This document shows, in pieces, positions 1-8,873 of a stretch of DNA of 44,400 nucleotides (position 1 is the first letter of the stretch; the number at the start of each line of letters is the position of its first letter). Below the pieces are notes generated by a model. It saw only the letters and a program-made list of their open reading frames with translations. It was not told where the DNA came from and ran no database searches. Position numbers and translations under genes: made by a program. The DNA comes from a virus: the IMG/VR virus record IMGVR_UViG_3300036760_000022, positions 1 through 44,400 of that record; one strand, 5' to 3'.

Positions 1-61
1 GCTTTCCAACGATTTGATCTGCTAGCCAGTTGTCAAGACTGTTAAAGGGATTTAGGCTCAT
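1..61 (-). CDS. Virion-associated protein, N-terminal part (split by the window edge)
   Basis: Only the first 20 codons lie here; the frame runs off base 1. The next base completes a CAG codon with the last two bases of the window (complement of 44400-44399), and the open frame continues in phase to the stop at 43880. Together they give a 193-residue protein. The ATG follows a GAGG Shine-Dalgarno in a leader (GAGGTATAATTAAGTT) that is repeated before the gene at 4370. The N-terminus is a predicted amphipathic helix ending LADQIVGK, closely matched by IAEQIVSK at the start of the plus-strand protein at 17221. The function is inferred from position between tail genes and internal virion proteins. 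Confidence 0.8.
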   Translation of the reverse strand, partial: MSLNPFNSLDNWLADQIVGK

Positions 62-68
62 AACTTAA

Positions 69-404
69 TTATACCTCAGTGTGTGTGCCGATGGTATTAA
101 CGAACCAAAGGTCTGTGTGGATCGGATGTTTGCAAAGAATTTCCAAGCAAACTTGATTTACTCGCGTAGGTGGGAGAGACATAATTTCAAGTTCAGCCTG
201 ACTAATTCTCGTTCCTTGCTTTATCAAAATTTCAAGTTCCGCTTGAGAAACACTACTAGGTCGTTTTGTAATAATTTCAAGAGCAGCCTGAGCAATTTGC
301 GTCCTAGTTGTTTTAGCCAAGATTTCAACAACGGCCTGGGCAATTTTTGTTTGTGTAGTTTTTGCAAGGATTTCAAGAAGTGCTTGCGAAATGTTAGTAG
401 CCAT
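69..404 (-). CDS. Short repeat protein of six ISQAxLEIL units
   Basis: 111 residues made almost wholly of six copies of a 15-17 residue unit, consensus [I/V]-[S/A/N]-Q-A-x-[L/V]-E-I-[L/I/M] followed by a short basic/Thr/Pro linker; the unique tail starts near residue 95. Units of this VSQxxxEVL style occur in many tail-region proteins of environmental phages, where they are thought to be adhesive, but I know of no proven function. The start codon overlaps the stop of the upstream gene as TAATG, so the two are translationally coupled at the end of the tail-gene run. Likely a virion surface or tail-tip protein. Confidence 0.75.
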   Translation of the reverse strand: MATNISQALLEILAKTTQTKIAQAVVEILAKTTRTQIAQAALEIITKRPSSVSQAELEILIKQGTRISQAELEIMSLPPTRVNQVCLEILCKHPIHTDLWFVNTIGTHTEV

Positions 405-1408
405 TAAGAAACTCTCCTCATACCGAGAAATGCGTGGCCGCTAACAATCGTAGGACTATTGTTAAACAAAAATTCCAAGAACTGACTGCCAAGAACAAAA
501 GTTCCAGAAATGTTATCTGCCGAGTTTTCAGCACCACCATCAGTATTTGATTGACGTGCTGACATTGTTTGACTTGTTGCAATAGCACCAAGAACTGTTA
601 GCGCATAGCCATTAGGAGAGTAGCCCGTTGGATATGTAATTGGGAACTTCCAAAATTGTGAAATACCACTAGTAGAGGCAAAGTTATAATCTGCCTCATC
701 AGGTGGATTCTCGTCAACGTCTGCATATTTAGAACCACCGGCTGAGCTAGTCCAGTTATTTGTCGCGCCATCTCCATCAGGAAAAACTGTAAGAATTTCA
801 GCAGGGCCAATTTGTCCACCGGAAATAACTTTAGTGAATAAATGGTCAAATGAAAATCCACATGCTGCCGAATCCGCCGCTGAAATAGTGCCACCAAGAA
901 CAAATCTGGACATTACAATAACATTAGAAAATGTAATTGTTGCTGTGTTAGCCGCGATACCATCAATATAAAAGTTTCCTGCCGAAGTTGTAGTTGAATT
1001 ATTCATGGCAAGTTCAAAGTGGTAAACCGTATTAAGCGCATTTGCTTTCTTATTTGTGGTTACGTTTACTGAACCAGTAGCATCATAAATATCAAATGCT
1101 CCATCAGCTCGCCAAACAACTTTAACTTGTAAGGTAGAACCTGAATATGCGGAAAAAAGAGTACGTGCTACAGCAGCATCACGTTTACAATAAAAACCAA
1201 GTGGGTTAGTGTTTGTATTTGAACCTGGAGTATCTGTAGTTTTTTCAACACTTGCCCCACTAGGAAGATTAAGGGAGCCGCCAGCAGCGCCTTTCAAAGT
1301 TGAACCAAATGTAATACCATTATCAGTAACAATAGTCCACTTCTTTTCGAGCATCGCTACTGAATTGTAGTGATCGAAACCATCAATAAAACTTGGGCCT
1401 GCCGCCAT
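404..1408 (-). CDS. Tail protein with LamG/concanavalin-like beta-sandwich fold (predicted)
   Basis: 334 residues beginning FIDGFDHY, the usual opening of a class of phage tail proteins with a jelly-roll or LamG-like domain. The first ~200 residues have alternating beta-type sequence and the C-terminal third (after ~205) is a second beta-rich region with W and F residues. No enzymatic motif is visible. It follows the 159-residue protein with a one-base gap and overlaps the repeat protein downstream, which places it among the late tail genes. A carbohydrate- or receptor-binding role is inference from fold style and position. Confidence 0.7.
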   Translation of the reverse strand: MAAGPSFIDGFDHYNSVAMLEKKWTIVTDNGITFGSTLKGAAGGSLNLPSGASVEKTTDTPGSNTNTNPLGFYCKRDAAVARTLFSAYSGSTLQVKVVWRADGAFDIYDATGSVNVTTNKKANALNTVYHFELAMNNSTTTSAGNFYIDGIAANTATITFSNVIVMSRFVLGGTISAADSAACGFSFDHLFTKVISGGQIGPAEILTVFPDGDGATNNWTSSAGGSKYADVDENPPDEADYNFASTSGISQFWKFPITYPTGYSPNGYALTVLGAIATSQTMSARQSNTDGGAENSADNISGTFVLGSQFLEFLFNNSPTIVSGHAFLGMRRVS

Positions 1409-1409
1409 G

Positions 1410-1889
1410 TTATGCTCCTTGCCTCATGTTAGGGATTAAATGAACGTAACTAACTAGACCAGTTGCGTCCGTACCGGCTGTATCAAGAACTACATAAAAG
1501 GTGCTATTCCGAGAAATAGGCCAATCAATTTCAAGTGAAGCTTCCGTCACTCCAATTCCAAAAATAAGTGTACCGACAAAATCTCCGTCGATATAAAGTT
1601 TAAGGTGTGTGGCGCTACTACCGGCATCGCGTAAAGTTCCTTCAAACTCTACAGCGCGACCACCAACACGGAACTTGCCGCGTGGTGAGTCAGTAACAGA
1701 TATGCCGGAAAGCAAACCGTCGATTGTAAAAGACTCTTTTGGCAGTTCCCACATATTTTCAATGAAGCGTTGATTTTCTTCAAGCTTCTTAATTATATGT
1801 TGAGCATTAGGCCCAAGATATTCTTCTGAGCCAGCAAAAATGTCAGCTATTTTATTTGGAAGTTCCATTTGAGGAGGACGTGCGCGCAT
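1410..1889 (-). CDS. Small tail-module protein, function unknown
   Basis: 159 residues. The N-terminal third is predicted helical (residues ~10-55, rich in E, N and K) and the rest is beta-type with alternating hydrophobic residues. That pattern would suit a tail protein that plugs into the particle by a helix and exposes a small beta domain. The start overlaps the upstream stop (TAATG), and the gene lies directly downstream of the nozzle-like protein. No family recognised. Confidence 0.7.
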   Translation of the reverse strand: MRARPPQMELPNKIADIFAGSEEYLGPNAQHIIKKLEENQRFIENMWELPKESFTIDGLLSGISVTDSPRGKFRVGGRAVEFEGTLRDAGSSATHLKLYIDGDFVGTLIFGIGVTEASLEIDWPISRNSTFYVVLDTAGTDATGLVSYVHLIPNMRQGA

Positions 1890-3373
1890 TAGTGTTTAGC
1901 ACTTCCTATTCCTTCAAGTTCAACCATTATGCTTTGAATTGCAACACCACGAATGTTTTCCAGTTGAAGTTGGAAGGCATTACCTTCTACGTTCTCAGGA
2001 ATGTTGAGTTTTACAAAATCTTCTACTCCACTACTATTAGCCGCAGAATTATCTTCGTCCCAACTTATCGCAGCAGTTGTAACAGGAGAACCTTTAACAC
2101 GCATCATCTTGATCTTAACGTCAAAGTGGTTGTGGGCCGTTGATCCAGTATCCCATTTACGAAAGTTTACAGATACGGTACGAACTTTGAATTCTGCACC
2201 GTCACGGCGTGCGCGCATAGGAAAGTAAACTTGTCCACTCACATAGTCAGCACCATCATCACCTCGGCTAGTGTCTAGTCCTGGGTGTTGTGCCGTTGGC
2301 TCCCAACCAAAGAACTTAGCATGAGCACCAGTAGCGCCGCCATCATGTAAAAGCGCAGCATTGTCAATACCGCCATCATTATTTCCCCAAGTTTTTGGAG
2401 TAACACCAAACGTGTGATATGTCCAAATATCATTTAGAAGAATCGCACAGTGGGCATCCTTGTCTAGGAAGATAACACCCTCGTCACGATTCCTTAGCGG
2501 GATTACTCCTACTTCTGGAGCAGAGGGATTTCCGTTAATACTGGCACTAAATTCTAAATTGTGAAGAATGGCAGACTGAACACCATTAAACTTCTCCGGC
2601 CATTGTGAACCAAGACCAGTGAAATAAATTTCATCAAGATAACAAGACGCACCGTTGTACTGACTAATGTTTCCATTGATACGAACAATTTGACGGAGCG
2701 TATCATTGTAACCAGGTTGTCCATATAAAATCCAAATTGCATTTCTAGTAAGAGCTGTCAAGTGATTATTCTGAACATATAGACCACCAAGATCAGTTAG
2801 CGGGCCAATATCAAGAAAGTTATCAACAGGCCAGGTTGCAAAGTCGCCAACGTCAGACCAAAAGATTCTATTTGATTCACTATCATTTGTATTTCCAATA
2901 ATGAGAAGATCATTGTAAACAGTAATTGCTTTTCCACCACCAGGAGCAGAAGTAAGTTTTGTGACGCTATGCCCTGACGGATCGAACTTGTAAGTTCCAT
3001 CACCACGAATAGTGAAATAAACAAAGCGACCACTTTCCAGATAAGCTACTGGTTCACTAGGGGTAACACTTAAAGTAGACGCGCCTCCTGCTAAAGTTAG
3101 AGTAGGTGAAGCAGGATTCCAGTAATAAAATTTATTGTCAATAATAGCAATACGGGCGGCAGTTTGATTTACAGTCGCTCCGAACAACCACACCTTTCCA
3201 TTGACCATACCGGCAGGAGTTTCATTGTGGAGGCCGTTGCGTACACATAGTTCACCAGTACGAAGCACAACCATATTTGTAGCCCTAAAAGTTCCAGGTA
3301 TGTTTTCCCAATCATTGATGATTCCACGCTCACCTCCTTTGAAGTTGTCGTAGGTTACGATTTCGCTTGCCAT
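1889..3373 (-). CDS. Tail nozzle / tail tubular B-like beta-propeller protein
   Basis: 494 residues. The pattern of an N-terminal NFKGGERG segment, a TGELCVRNG segment and then repeated short beta blades, with RIFWSDVGDFATW near residue 165 and an NHLTALTRNAIWILYG blade near 210, is typical of nozzle, stabilisation or tail-tubular-protein-B-like proteins of short-tailed phages, which extend the tail tube below the adaptor. The neighbours fit: the upstream gene is adaptor-like and capsid lies two genes earlier. Family placement is by sequence style, not by a search. Confidence 0.72.
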   Translation of the reverse strand: MASEIVTYDNFKGGERGIINDWENIPGTFRATNMVVLRTGELCVRNGLHNETPAGMVNGKVWLFGATVNQTAARIAIIDNKFYYWNPASPTLTLAGGASTLSVTPSEPVAYLESGRFVYFTIRGDGTYKFDPSGHSVTKLTSAPGGGKAITVYNDLLIIGNTNDSESNRIFWSDVGDFATWPVDNFLDIGPLTDLGGLYVQNNHLTALTRNAIWILYGQPGYNDTLRQIVRINGNISQYNGASCYLDEIYFTGLGSQWPEKFNGVQSAILHNLEFSASINGNPSAPEVGVIPLRNRDEGVIFLDKDAHCAILLNDIWTYHTFGVTPKTWGNNDGGIDNAALLHDGGATGAHAKFFGWEPTAQHPGLDTSRGDDGADYVSGQVYFPMRARRDGAEFKVRTVSVNFRKWDTGSTAHNHFDVKIKMMRVKGSPVTTAAISWDEDNSAANSSGVEDFVKLNIPENVEGNAFQLQLENIRGVAIQSIMVELEGIGSAKH

Positions 3374-3375
3374 AG

Positions 3376-3972
3376 TTAAACCGATCTTGGTGTGTATGGG
3401 CCACTAGAAGGTTTCGCTCGCTTGAGAACTTGTTTAAGATACAAAGTAAAATTTTGTAATTCACGTTGTGAATCACTATCACGTTGTCCGCGATCCCACG
3501 CCAACTTAGCAGCATAATGAACAATAAGAGATTGAAAGGGAACAGGCAACAATGGCTCATCATCGTCTGCCTCAAGAACTGGCTCTTGCTTGTAATAATT
3601 GTGAGTGTAAACAATTTCGCTATTTGGTGTAGGGTACAGAAGAATATCCGCCCCCAAAAAGAAATAACGCGGAACGCCCACAGAAGGTCGAGAGCTAAGA
3701 ATCGAATCTTGGTGTCGCCATTCAAGCTGAGGCTTTCCGATTTCAACAATGCTTTTACTTTTCAATAAATCATCTGCATAGTCATAATTGGCAGTTCCAG
3801 ACTCAGTTGTAATTTCCTCAGAAGTAAGCAGCCAGTACCAGTCAGCTAATAGACTAACGTATTGTACGGCGCTATTTACGAAAGTTCCAAGAATAGCATC
3901 TGTGTAGAAATCATCTGTAGTAGGCGTACCCATCTGCGCTCTAACGGCGGCAATCAGTTCTTCAAATGTCAT
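3376..3972 (-). CDS. Head-tail adaptor (gp6/tail tubular A-like)
   Basis: 198 residues, starting MTFEELIAAVRAQMG, then a helical N-terminus with FVNSAVQYVSLLADWYW, a beta-type middle and a helical C-terminus (HYAAKLAWDRGQRDSDSQR, near residues 150-175). This is the usual layout of podovirus and siphovirus connector/adaptor proteins, in which helices pack on the portal and the aromatic-rich segment follows the first helix. It sits between the capsid cluster and the nozzle-like gene, and starts with a TAATG overlap on the gene before it. Confidence 0.7.
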   Translation of the reverse strand: MTFEELIAAVRAQMGTPTTDDFYTDAILGTFVNSAVQYVSLLADWYWLLTSEEITTESGTANYDYADDLLKSKSIVEIGKPQLEWRHQDSILSSRPSVGVPRYFFLGADILLYPTPNSEIVYTHNYYKQEPVLEADDDEPLLPVPFQSLIVHYAAKLAWDRGQRDSDSQRELQNFTLYLKQVLKRAKPSSGPYTPRSV

Positions 3973-4370
3973 TACAGTTTCTTCCTAAGTTCATAAGCAA
4001 CACGTTCAGCGGTTTCTTTAATTGCCTCGTCTTGCTTCTTTTCATTTTCTTCTCTAATCTTTTGATTTGCCTTTTCTATACTAGCAAACGCATCGTATCC
4101 GCGATAAGGGTCGTGATCGCGGACATAAAGTAAAAAATTTGTATCAAGGACTCGCACGCCTGGATTGCTTTGAGCTAGGAGCTTCCATTGCCCATCTTCA
4201 CCGTTTCTCCACAATTCCAAAATATCTAATTTCTTGTTGTAGGCGATTTCCATATTAGGGTCGCCTCTCCAGCCAATAGTCATATCCCCATTATGAAGTT
4301 TTCGTACAACTTCATTGTCTACTGATATAAAGGCTTCTGGCGTTGGCATCCACGGTATATGTATTCCCAT
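3972..4370 (-). CDS. Minor head/connector-region protein, unknown
   Basis: 132 residues, with a beta-type, W-rich first two thirds (GWRGDPNM, LELWRNG) and a long charged helix at residues ~98-132 (Lys/Glu-rich). It is the first gene after the capsid terminator and has its own strong Shine-Dalgarno in the leader GGAGGTATAATTAAGTT. It overlaps the adaptor gene by one base, so it is probably a head-completion or head-fibre component. No domain recognised. Confidence 0.65.
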   Translation of the reverse strand: MGIHIPWMPTPEAFISVDNEVVRKLHNGDMTIGWRGDPNMEIAYNKKLDILELWRNGEDGQWKLLAQSNPGVRVLDTNFLLYVRDHDPYRGYDAFASIEKANQKIREENEKKQDEAIKETAERVAYELRKKL

Positions 4371-4390
4371 AACTTAATTATACCTCCTAC

Positions 4391-4415
4391 AGAAAGGGCC
4401 GCCCGAAGGCAGCCC
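4391..4415 (-). terminator. Intrinsic terminator behind the major capsid gene
   Basis: On the minus strand GGGCTGCC, a TTCG loop and GGCGGCCC form an eight-pair hairpin (one G-U) followed by TTTCT. It lies 27 bases past the capsid stop and immediately before the ribosome-binding leader of the next gene. It would set capsid mRNA above the downstream head-tail genes. Confidence 0.85.
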
Positions 4416-4441
4416 TCTCCGACAATTTATTCAGTTATAGT

Positions 4442-5653
4442 TTACGCTTCGGTAAGGTTACGGTGAACAGCGAACGCATTTCTGCGATCGAGTGTCAATT
4501 CCATGTAGCGGTAAAGTTCCGCTGAATAGAAGTCGTCACCAGGAACACGAGCCAAAACGGCACCATCTTCCTCCATCCAGTTCCAATCTGAGGCGTGGTT
4601 GACAATCAAGTGCTTTTTGGCAATGCCAAATGCGTGCTTGTCAGGGCAATCACGATCCCACATCAAAGGAACAACGCCACGGCCTGACTGAATAGCCAAA
4701 CCTGAATAACCACCCGTAAGCTTTTGCTCATTTACGAACTGCTTCTGTGAAGTAAGCGAATTAGCGTAATTACGAGAAACGCCTGGAGTAGTCATAATAG
4801 CGTCTACTTCCTCACCACTGGCAATGTAAACATCGTCTAGCATGACAGCAAATACATCTTCCGATGGTGCCTCACTAGAGGTGTAAACAGTTGAAGCCCA
4901 AACATCGTAGTCGGCGGGGTCAATTCCGAACAATTCAGAATCGTCGTCAACTAGAGTTTGAAGTCCAGTGATTTCGGCTTGGTCGTCGCCGTCGCCACCG
5001 TTGCCAGTACGAAAGACACGATCAGTCGTTGCCGTAGTTACGTTTGCACCCGAAATAACAATTTTGGCTGCACCATAAGTGCGGTCTACTGAAAGAATCG
5101 TCCTAGCCGATGCTACTGCATCAGGCGTGGCTACGGTTCCAATGTCGATAACCATATCAACTTGAAGCTGACGAATCGCTGACTTTGGAGTAGCTGCGGC
5201 CAAGTTAATGGTCGTTGTGGCTGTACTTACAGCCGTAGCTACAATTACACCATCTGAGGTGCCAAAGCATTGACGGTTAGTGTCAACTTTAATATCCGTT
5301 ACAGCGCCTTTAAGTTCATCTTCCAATGCACTTACGAAAGCACCGCGTTCGGTGTTTGTGAGCTTGAAAAGCATCGCATCAATTTCTATCGACTGATAAA
5401 GTCGCTTCAACTTGGTACGAGCTTTCTTGTGCTTTTGCTTTCCTGCCGTAGGTAGGCCTCGACCATCTGAACGAGCACCAGTTCCCTGGTTTCGTCCAAC
5501 GTGAGCTGAGAAAACTACTTCCTCACCTTGTACGTTTTCATCGGTCTTTTCCAACAACGTAAGAAAGTCAACAGCGTTATTTAACTGCTCACGTACTGTA
5601 GGCAAGTAAAATTCTTTCATAATTTCGCTTGCATCTGCGCGTGTTAATGCCAT
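4442..5653 (-). CDS. Major capsid protein
   Basis: 403 residues, matching in length and style a widespread family of tailed-phage major capsid proteins. An N-terminal helical arm (residues ~1-40) is followed by a glycine-rich, basic loop (GRNQGTGARSDGRG, ~53-66), a helical spine (LEDELKGAVTDIK) and a C-terminal domain with DDVYIASGEEVDAIMTTPG and LYRYMELTLDRRNAF. The AAGGAAATAAA ribosome site is strong, the scaffold gene is directly upstream and a terminator follows. An HK97 fold is expected by family, not shown. The 97-base gap to the scaffold gene may hold a separate ribosome-loading leader. Confidence 0.92.
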   Translation of the reverse strand: MALTRADASEIMKEFYLPTVREQLNNAVDFLTLLEKTDENVQGEEVVFSAHVGRNQGTGARSDGRGLPTAGKQKHKKARTKLKRLYQSIEIDAMLFKLTNTERGAFVSALEDELKGAVTDIKVDTNRQCFGTSDGVIVATAVSTATTTINLAAATPKSAIRQLQVDMVIDIGTVATPDAVASARTILSVDRTYGAAKIVISGANVTTATTDRVFRTGNGGDGDDQAEITGLQTLVDDDSELFGIDPADYDVWASTVYTSSEAPSEDVFAVMLDDVYIASGEEVDAIMTTPGVSRNYANSLTSQKQFVNEQKLTGGYSGLAIQSGRGVVPLMWDRDCPDKHAFGIAKKHLIVNHASDWNWMEEDGAVLARVPGDDFYSAELYRYMELTLDRRNAFAVHRNLTEA

Positions 5654-5750
5654 TTTATTTCCTTTTCTTTTCTAGGGGTTTATTTTGTTTTTGGTTTGTA
5701 CCGTTGTTGCCGTCGCCTACCTGAGGCTTATGCGAGGAACCAGTCCTCTT

Positions 5751-6503
5751 TTATTGCGGTAATTTCTGTGCTAGGTGAGCGAGAGCTGCTTCTCTAGCGG
5801 CCTTCAAATCGCCACCAAATCCCGAAGCACTTTCCGTCGAAGGTGCGCCACCCGAAGCTGCCGGAGCTTTTGGTGTACCTTGCGCATCTTTGAACTTTCC
5901 TTGCACGTAATTGTCAATAATAGCATGCTTTTCAGCTTCAAGTATTTCTTGTACTTTTGCAAAATCATTACCATTACGATCTGCGAGCACTAAGGCGTAG
6001 ACGCCGCGTGGCTCGTTAGGATCAAGAGTCTTACCAGTAATAGGGTCAGTGATAGAACGTACTTGATTAAATACCTGTTCAACCGCTTTTTCTTGAAGTT
6101 CAGCTTCCTTCATAGCGTTAATATCGGCCATCGTTAAAGGACGATTAGCGTCGTCAAACACGTCTGCATGTTGATCTTTAATCGCATCTGCAATTTCTTG
6201 CAAAGTCGAGTAAGCATTAGTAGGATCATCAATAACTGCTTGCATCAAGCCAAGCCATTGCTCTTGCTGATCCTCGTCATAGTTATCAAATGTATCTTTG
6301 TACTTATTTCGCTCAGTACGGTATTTAGCCGCTTCATCACGCAAACCATTGACGTATTTTTCGTCAAACATCTTTTGCTCGGCGGGAGTTCCACCGTCTA
6401 CTGCCGCTGGAGCGGGGGTAGACGAAGCTTCAACAACTTCTGTACTTACGGGGTCTGTGCTTGCTACTTCGCCTGCACTTTCATTTGTTACTTCGTCAGC
6501 CAT
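5751..6503 (-). CDS. Capsid scaffolding protein
   Basis: 250 residues. It has an acidic, Ala/Pro/Thr-rich disordered N-terminus (about residues 1-45), a long charged helical centre with coiled-coil character (DEAAKYRTERNKYKDTFDNY; EAELQEKAVEQVFNQVRS) and a Gly/Ser/Pro-rich linker before a short helical tail (LKAAREAALAHLAQKLPQ). This is the classic layout of scaffold proteins lying just upstream of the capsid gene, with the C-terminal helix binding the capsid shell. The ATG at 6503 is preferred over the TTG one codon earlier because AAGGTGAG lies at suitable spacing. Confidence 0.87.
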   Translation of the reverse strand: MADEVTNESAGEVASTDPVSTEVVEASSTPAPAAVDGGTPAEQKMFDEKYVNGLRDEAAKYRTERNKYKDTFDNYDEDQQEQWLGLMQAVIDDPTNAYSTLQEIADAIKDQHADVFDDANRPLTMADINAMKEAELQEKAVEQVFNQVRSITDPITGKTLDPNEPRGVYALVLADRNGNDFAKVQEILEAEKHAIIDNYVQGKFKDAQGTPKAPAASGGAPSTESASGFGGDLKAAREAALAHLAQKLPQ

Positions 6504-6520
6504 CAAGACTCACCTTTCGC

Positions 6521-6685
6521 TTATTTTTTCTTGCGACCCTTTGCCGCGAGACTTTGAAATTTTGACTTTCCGTATTTCTTTCTACCAATATAAGCTGCAA
6601 GAGCAGCAGGATTACTAGCGCCTTTTTGTGCGAGCGCAGCTTTAAGAGCATTAAATCTTTGACCGGAACCTAATTTTGGTTTCAT
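6521..6685 (-). CDS. Small basic virion-module protein (GRKKYGK type)
   Basis: 54 residues, strongly basic, with GSGQRFNALKAALAQKG and YIGRKKYGKSKFQSLAAKG. Small proteins with a conserved GRKKYGK core are common beside portal or capsid genes in phages; their role is unknown, perhaps DNA-contacting head proteins. The ATG overlaps the portal stop (TAATG) and the reading frame closes 17 bases before the scaffold start. Confidence 0.8.
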   Translation of the reverse strand: MKPKLGSGQRFNALKAALAQKGASNPAALAAYIGRKKYGKSKFQSLAAKGRKKK

Positions 6686-8682
6686 TATGGAGCCACCGGA
6701 GGTGGAGAACCTGGAGCAACTACTGGAGGTGCCGCCATAGGAGGAGCTATTGTATCAACTTGTGGATTGACAGGAACACCAGGAGGCAGAGGAGCAGCGC
6801 CACTGGTCGTTGGTAGTGTAGCCAATACTGGTGAAGCATTTGCTCGTGCCACTTGTTGTCCGGCTTCTTCCGTTGCCATTGTTACGTGAGCCTGTACTTG
6901 GTCAATAAACATTTGTTGAATATCATTAGGCAAGTAATCAAAGCGAGCTGACTTCATAAATGTATGAAGAATCTTAATATGAATATCGTGAACGTCCCAC
7001 GGCACAGGAGGACACGCAATACCTTGTGACAACCAATTAACAACACGCTCAGCTTTAGCAACGTCAGGGTTAATTTGTTGAATCAAATCTTCTGGATCGC
7101 CGACTTCAATCATGCGCAAGAACACTTGAGCATCCTGAATAAATCCAGCTTGTAGAAGTGTTTGTGCGAAAGCTTGCATACTCGCGTGGTCACGAGGCAT
7201 AACTGAATCAAGAGGAATCTGAACATCGAATTGACTTGCTAATGCCTTTCCAGTCCAGTCTCTCATTTCAGGAATACCGTGTGGAGTACGAACAGAAGCT
7301 TTACGAGGTTCTGTAACCTTATCTGCATACAGTCTCAAAATCATTGAACCAAGAGTCTGCCATCCCATTGCAAGTTCTTTAACCATTGCCCCCAAAGGAT
7401 TAGAGTCAGCTTCAAGAAGCATCGACAAACCAAGTCCTGATTGCAAAGAACCAGGGGCTTGTCCGCGTGACACACCGTGATAGCCAAGAATGTCGTCAAT
7501 CTGCAAAGAAAGTTTATCGGGGCGTTGAATCCACCAACCGGCTTGTTCTTGAATTGGTTGTTGTTCTGGCTTGCCATAAATTGCATCGTACTCAATATAT
7601 TCATTTACTGAGTTCGTTAAATCTTCAATGTCTACTGAACCTTCTGGAACGTATGTCTTAACAACCGCAGCCTTCTTTAAGTGGCGCTGAATGCTTGATT
7701 CAGAAGCGTTGAGTAGAACTTGGATAGGTACGGCGGCGCTGAGAACTGTGGTTCCAGTTGCTTTGCGTAGCACCTTTGTCTGCTTAAAGACTTTAATGTT
7801 AAGGCGATCTTTCCAAGGGAAGTACCAAGCCTTAACGCCACCGACAACTTGATCGTTCACTACAGTAGCGATACGACCTTTAGGATTTTTAGTAGACGGA
7901 CGTTCGTAGTAAGTCAAAACAAGAGTGAGCTGCGGTGTTTGACTTCCGAGATTTCTTTGACTTAAACCTTTGACAAGCGGGCTAGCTTGAGAGTTAATGT
8001 CAGCTTTTGGAAGTTTGGGCAGATCGTAATAGTCTTGAACTTCCTCAGGTGGCAATGCTTGAGCGCGTATCCACCATGAAGCGCGCTCTGCATCTTTAGC
8101 ACCAGGAGTCCAGCAAACTTCCGTAATATCAAGAACTGTTAGACAAGCTTCACCAGTTGCAAGTTGCTGACCCATAACAGGGGTCGTAAGCATCTGTCCA
8201 GCTTCCGCATCCCAGTCGAGCGCTACGACAGCGGTTCCACCCTGCCAAGCTGCCCAAAATGTTTCTTCGCGTTTGACTTCCCACGAGTCAACATCACAAC
8301 GTGAGTTAAGAACTGATTCTCCAGTGTTTGCGCCTTTCACCGAAACATCATCGGCGTCGGCAGGCAGAACTTGGAATTTCATCTTGCGACTAAGAACTTT
8401 CGCGGCGATACCCACGGAGTTAGGCAGCAACTTGTTTACGGTTGCATAGACTTCATCGTCTAACTTACGAAAGTTCTCAATCGTTCCGGTTTGATCGTTC
8501 AGGAATACCCATTGCTGACCATCAAGAAAACACTGGTTGAGAATGAAGTTAAGTTGCTCGGCGCGAATAGCTGACTGACCTTTGTTGTAAAGCTCTTTAA
8601 TCTTAGCGGCATCAATAGGCGGGCCGCTTACTTCTTCTGCTATCGCAGCATAAGCCGCATCTTGCTTCTTTTTTCTAGCCAT
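6685..8682 (-). CDS. Portal protein
   Basis: 665 residues, in the size range of podovirus-type portals. The N-terminus (NFILNQCFLDGQQWVF near residue 45) is followed by a wing/stem region and a proline-rich C-terminal tail (after ~residue 620) that may be the barrel/tail end. Gene order portal, small basic protein, scaffold, capsid supports the call. It forms the dodecameric DNA channel at the capsid vertex, on which the terminase docks. The start overlaps the stop of the 63-residue membrane protein (TAATG). No protease domain is fused. Confidence 0.87.
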   Translation of the reverse strand: MARKKKQDAAYAAIAEEVSGPPIDAAKIKELYNKGQSAIRAEQLNFILNQCFLDGQQWVFLNDQTGTIENFRKLDDEVYATVNKLLPNSVGIAAKVLSRKMKFQVLPADADDVSVKGANTGESVLNSRCDVDSWEVKREETFWAAWQGGTAVVALDWDAEAGQMLTTPVMGQQLATGEACLTVLDITEVCWTPGAKDAERASWWIRAQALPPEEVQDYYDLPKLPKADINSQASPLVKGLSQRNLGSQTPQLTLVLTYYERPSTKNPKGRIATVVNDQVVGGVKAWYFPWKDRLNIKVFKQTKVLRKATGTTVLSAAVPIQVLLNASESSIQRHLKKAAVVKTYVPEGSVDIEDLTNSVNEYIEYDAIYGKPEQQPIQEQAGWWIQRPDKLSLQIDDILGYHGVSRGQAPGSLQSGLGLSMLLEADSNPLGAMVKELAMGWQTLGSMILRLYADKVTEPRKASVRTPHGIPEMRDWTGKALASQFDVQIPLDSVMPRDHASMQAFAQTLLQAGFIQDAQVFLRMIEVGDPEDLIQQINPDVAKAERVVNWLSQGIACPPVPWDVHDIHIKILHTFMKSARFDYLPNDIQQMFIDQVQAHVTMATEEAGQQVARANASPVLATLPTTSGAAPLPPGVPVNPQVDTIAPPMAAPPVVAPGSPPPVAP

Positions 8683-8873
8683 TACAATCCATAAACTCGC
8701 TGAGGTGCCTCTTTATCGGCCTTTTCTTTTTCTTCTTTGGGAGCGCCTTCCAGTTGCTTAAACTCGCTGTAGTTCTTGGAAATAACAGCATTAAGTAGCC
8801 GACTGCGCTCTTTGTAGGATAGCACTATTACTAGTAGCAGGATAAGTGTTTCAGAAATGAGAGCCGTGAGCAT
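8682..8873 (-). CDS. Small N-terminally anchored membrane protein
   Basis: 63 residues: one hydrophobic span (about residues 4-19, ISETLILLLVIVLSY) followed by a charged Lys/Glu-rich cytoplasmic-type tail. The start overlaps the upstream stop. A single-span protein in the tail/head operon could be a spanin-like, holin-like or superinfection-exclusion factor, but nothing in the sequence decides this. Confidence 0.7.
   Translation of the reverse strand: MLTALISETLILLLVIVLSYKERSRLLNAVISKNYSEFKQLEGAPKEEKEKADKEAPQRVYGL

Noticed and set aside
5690-5760. Hairpin GAGGA/TCCTC with T-run before the capsid gene
   Set aside because: T-run would act only on plus-strand transcription, which is not expected here; stem of five pairs is weak.
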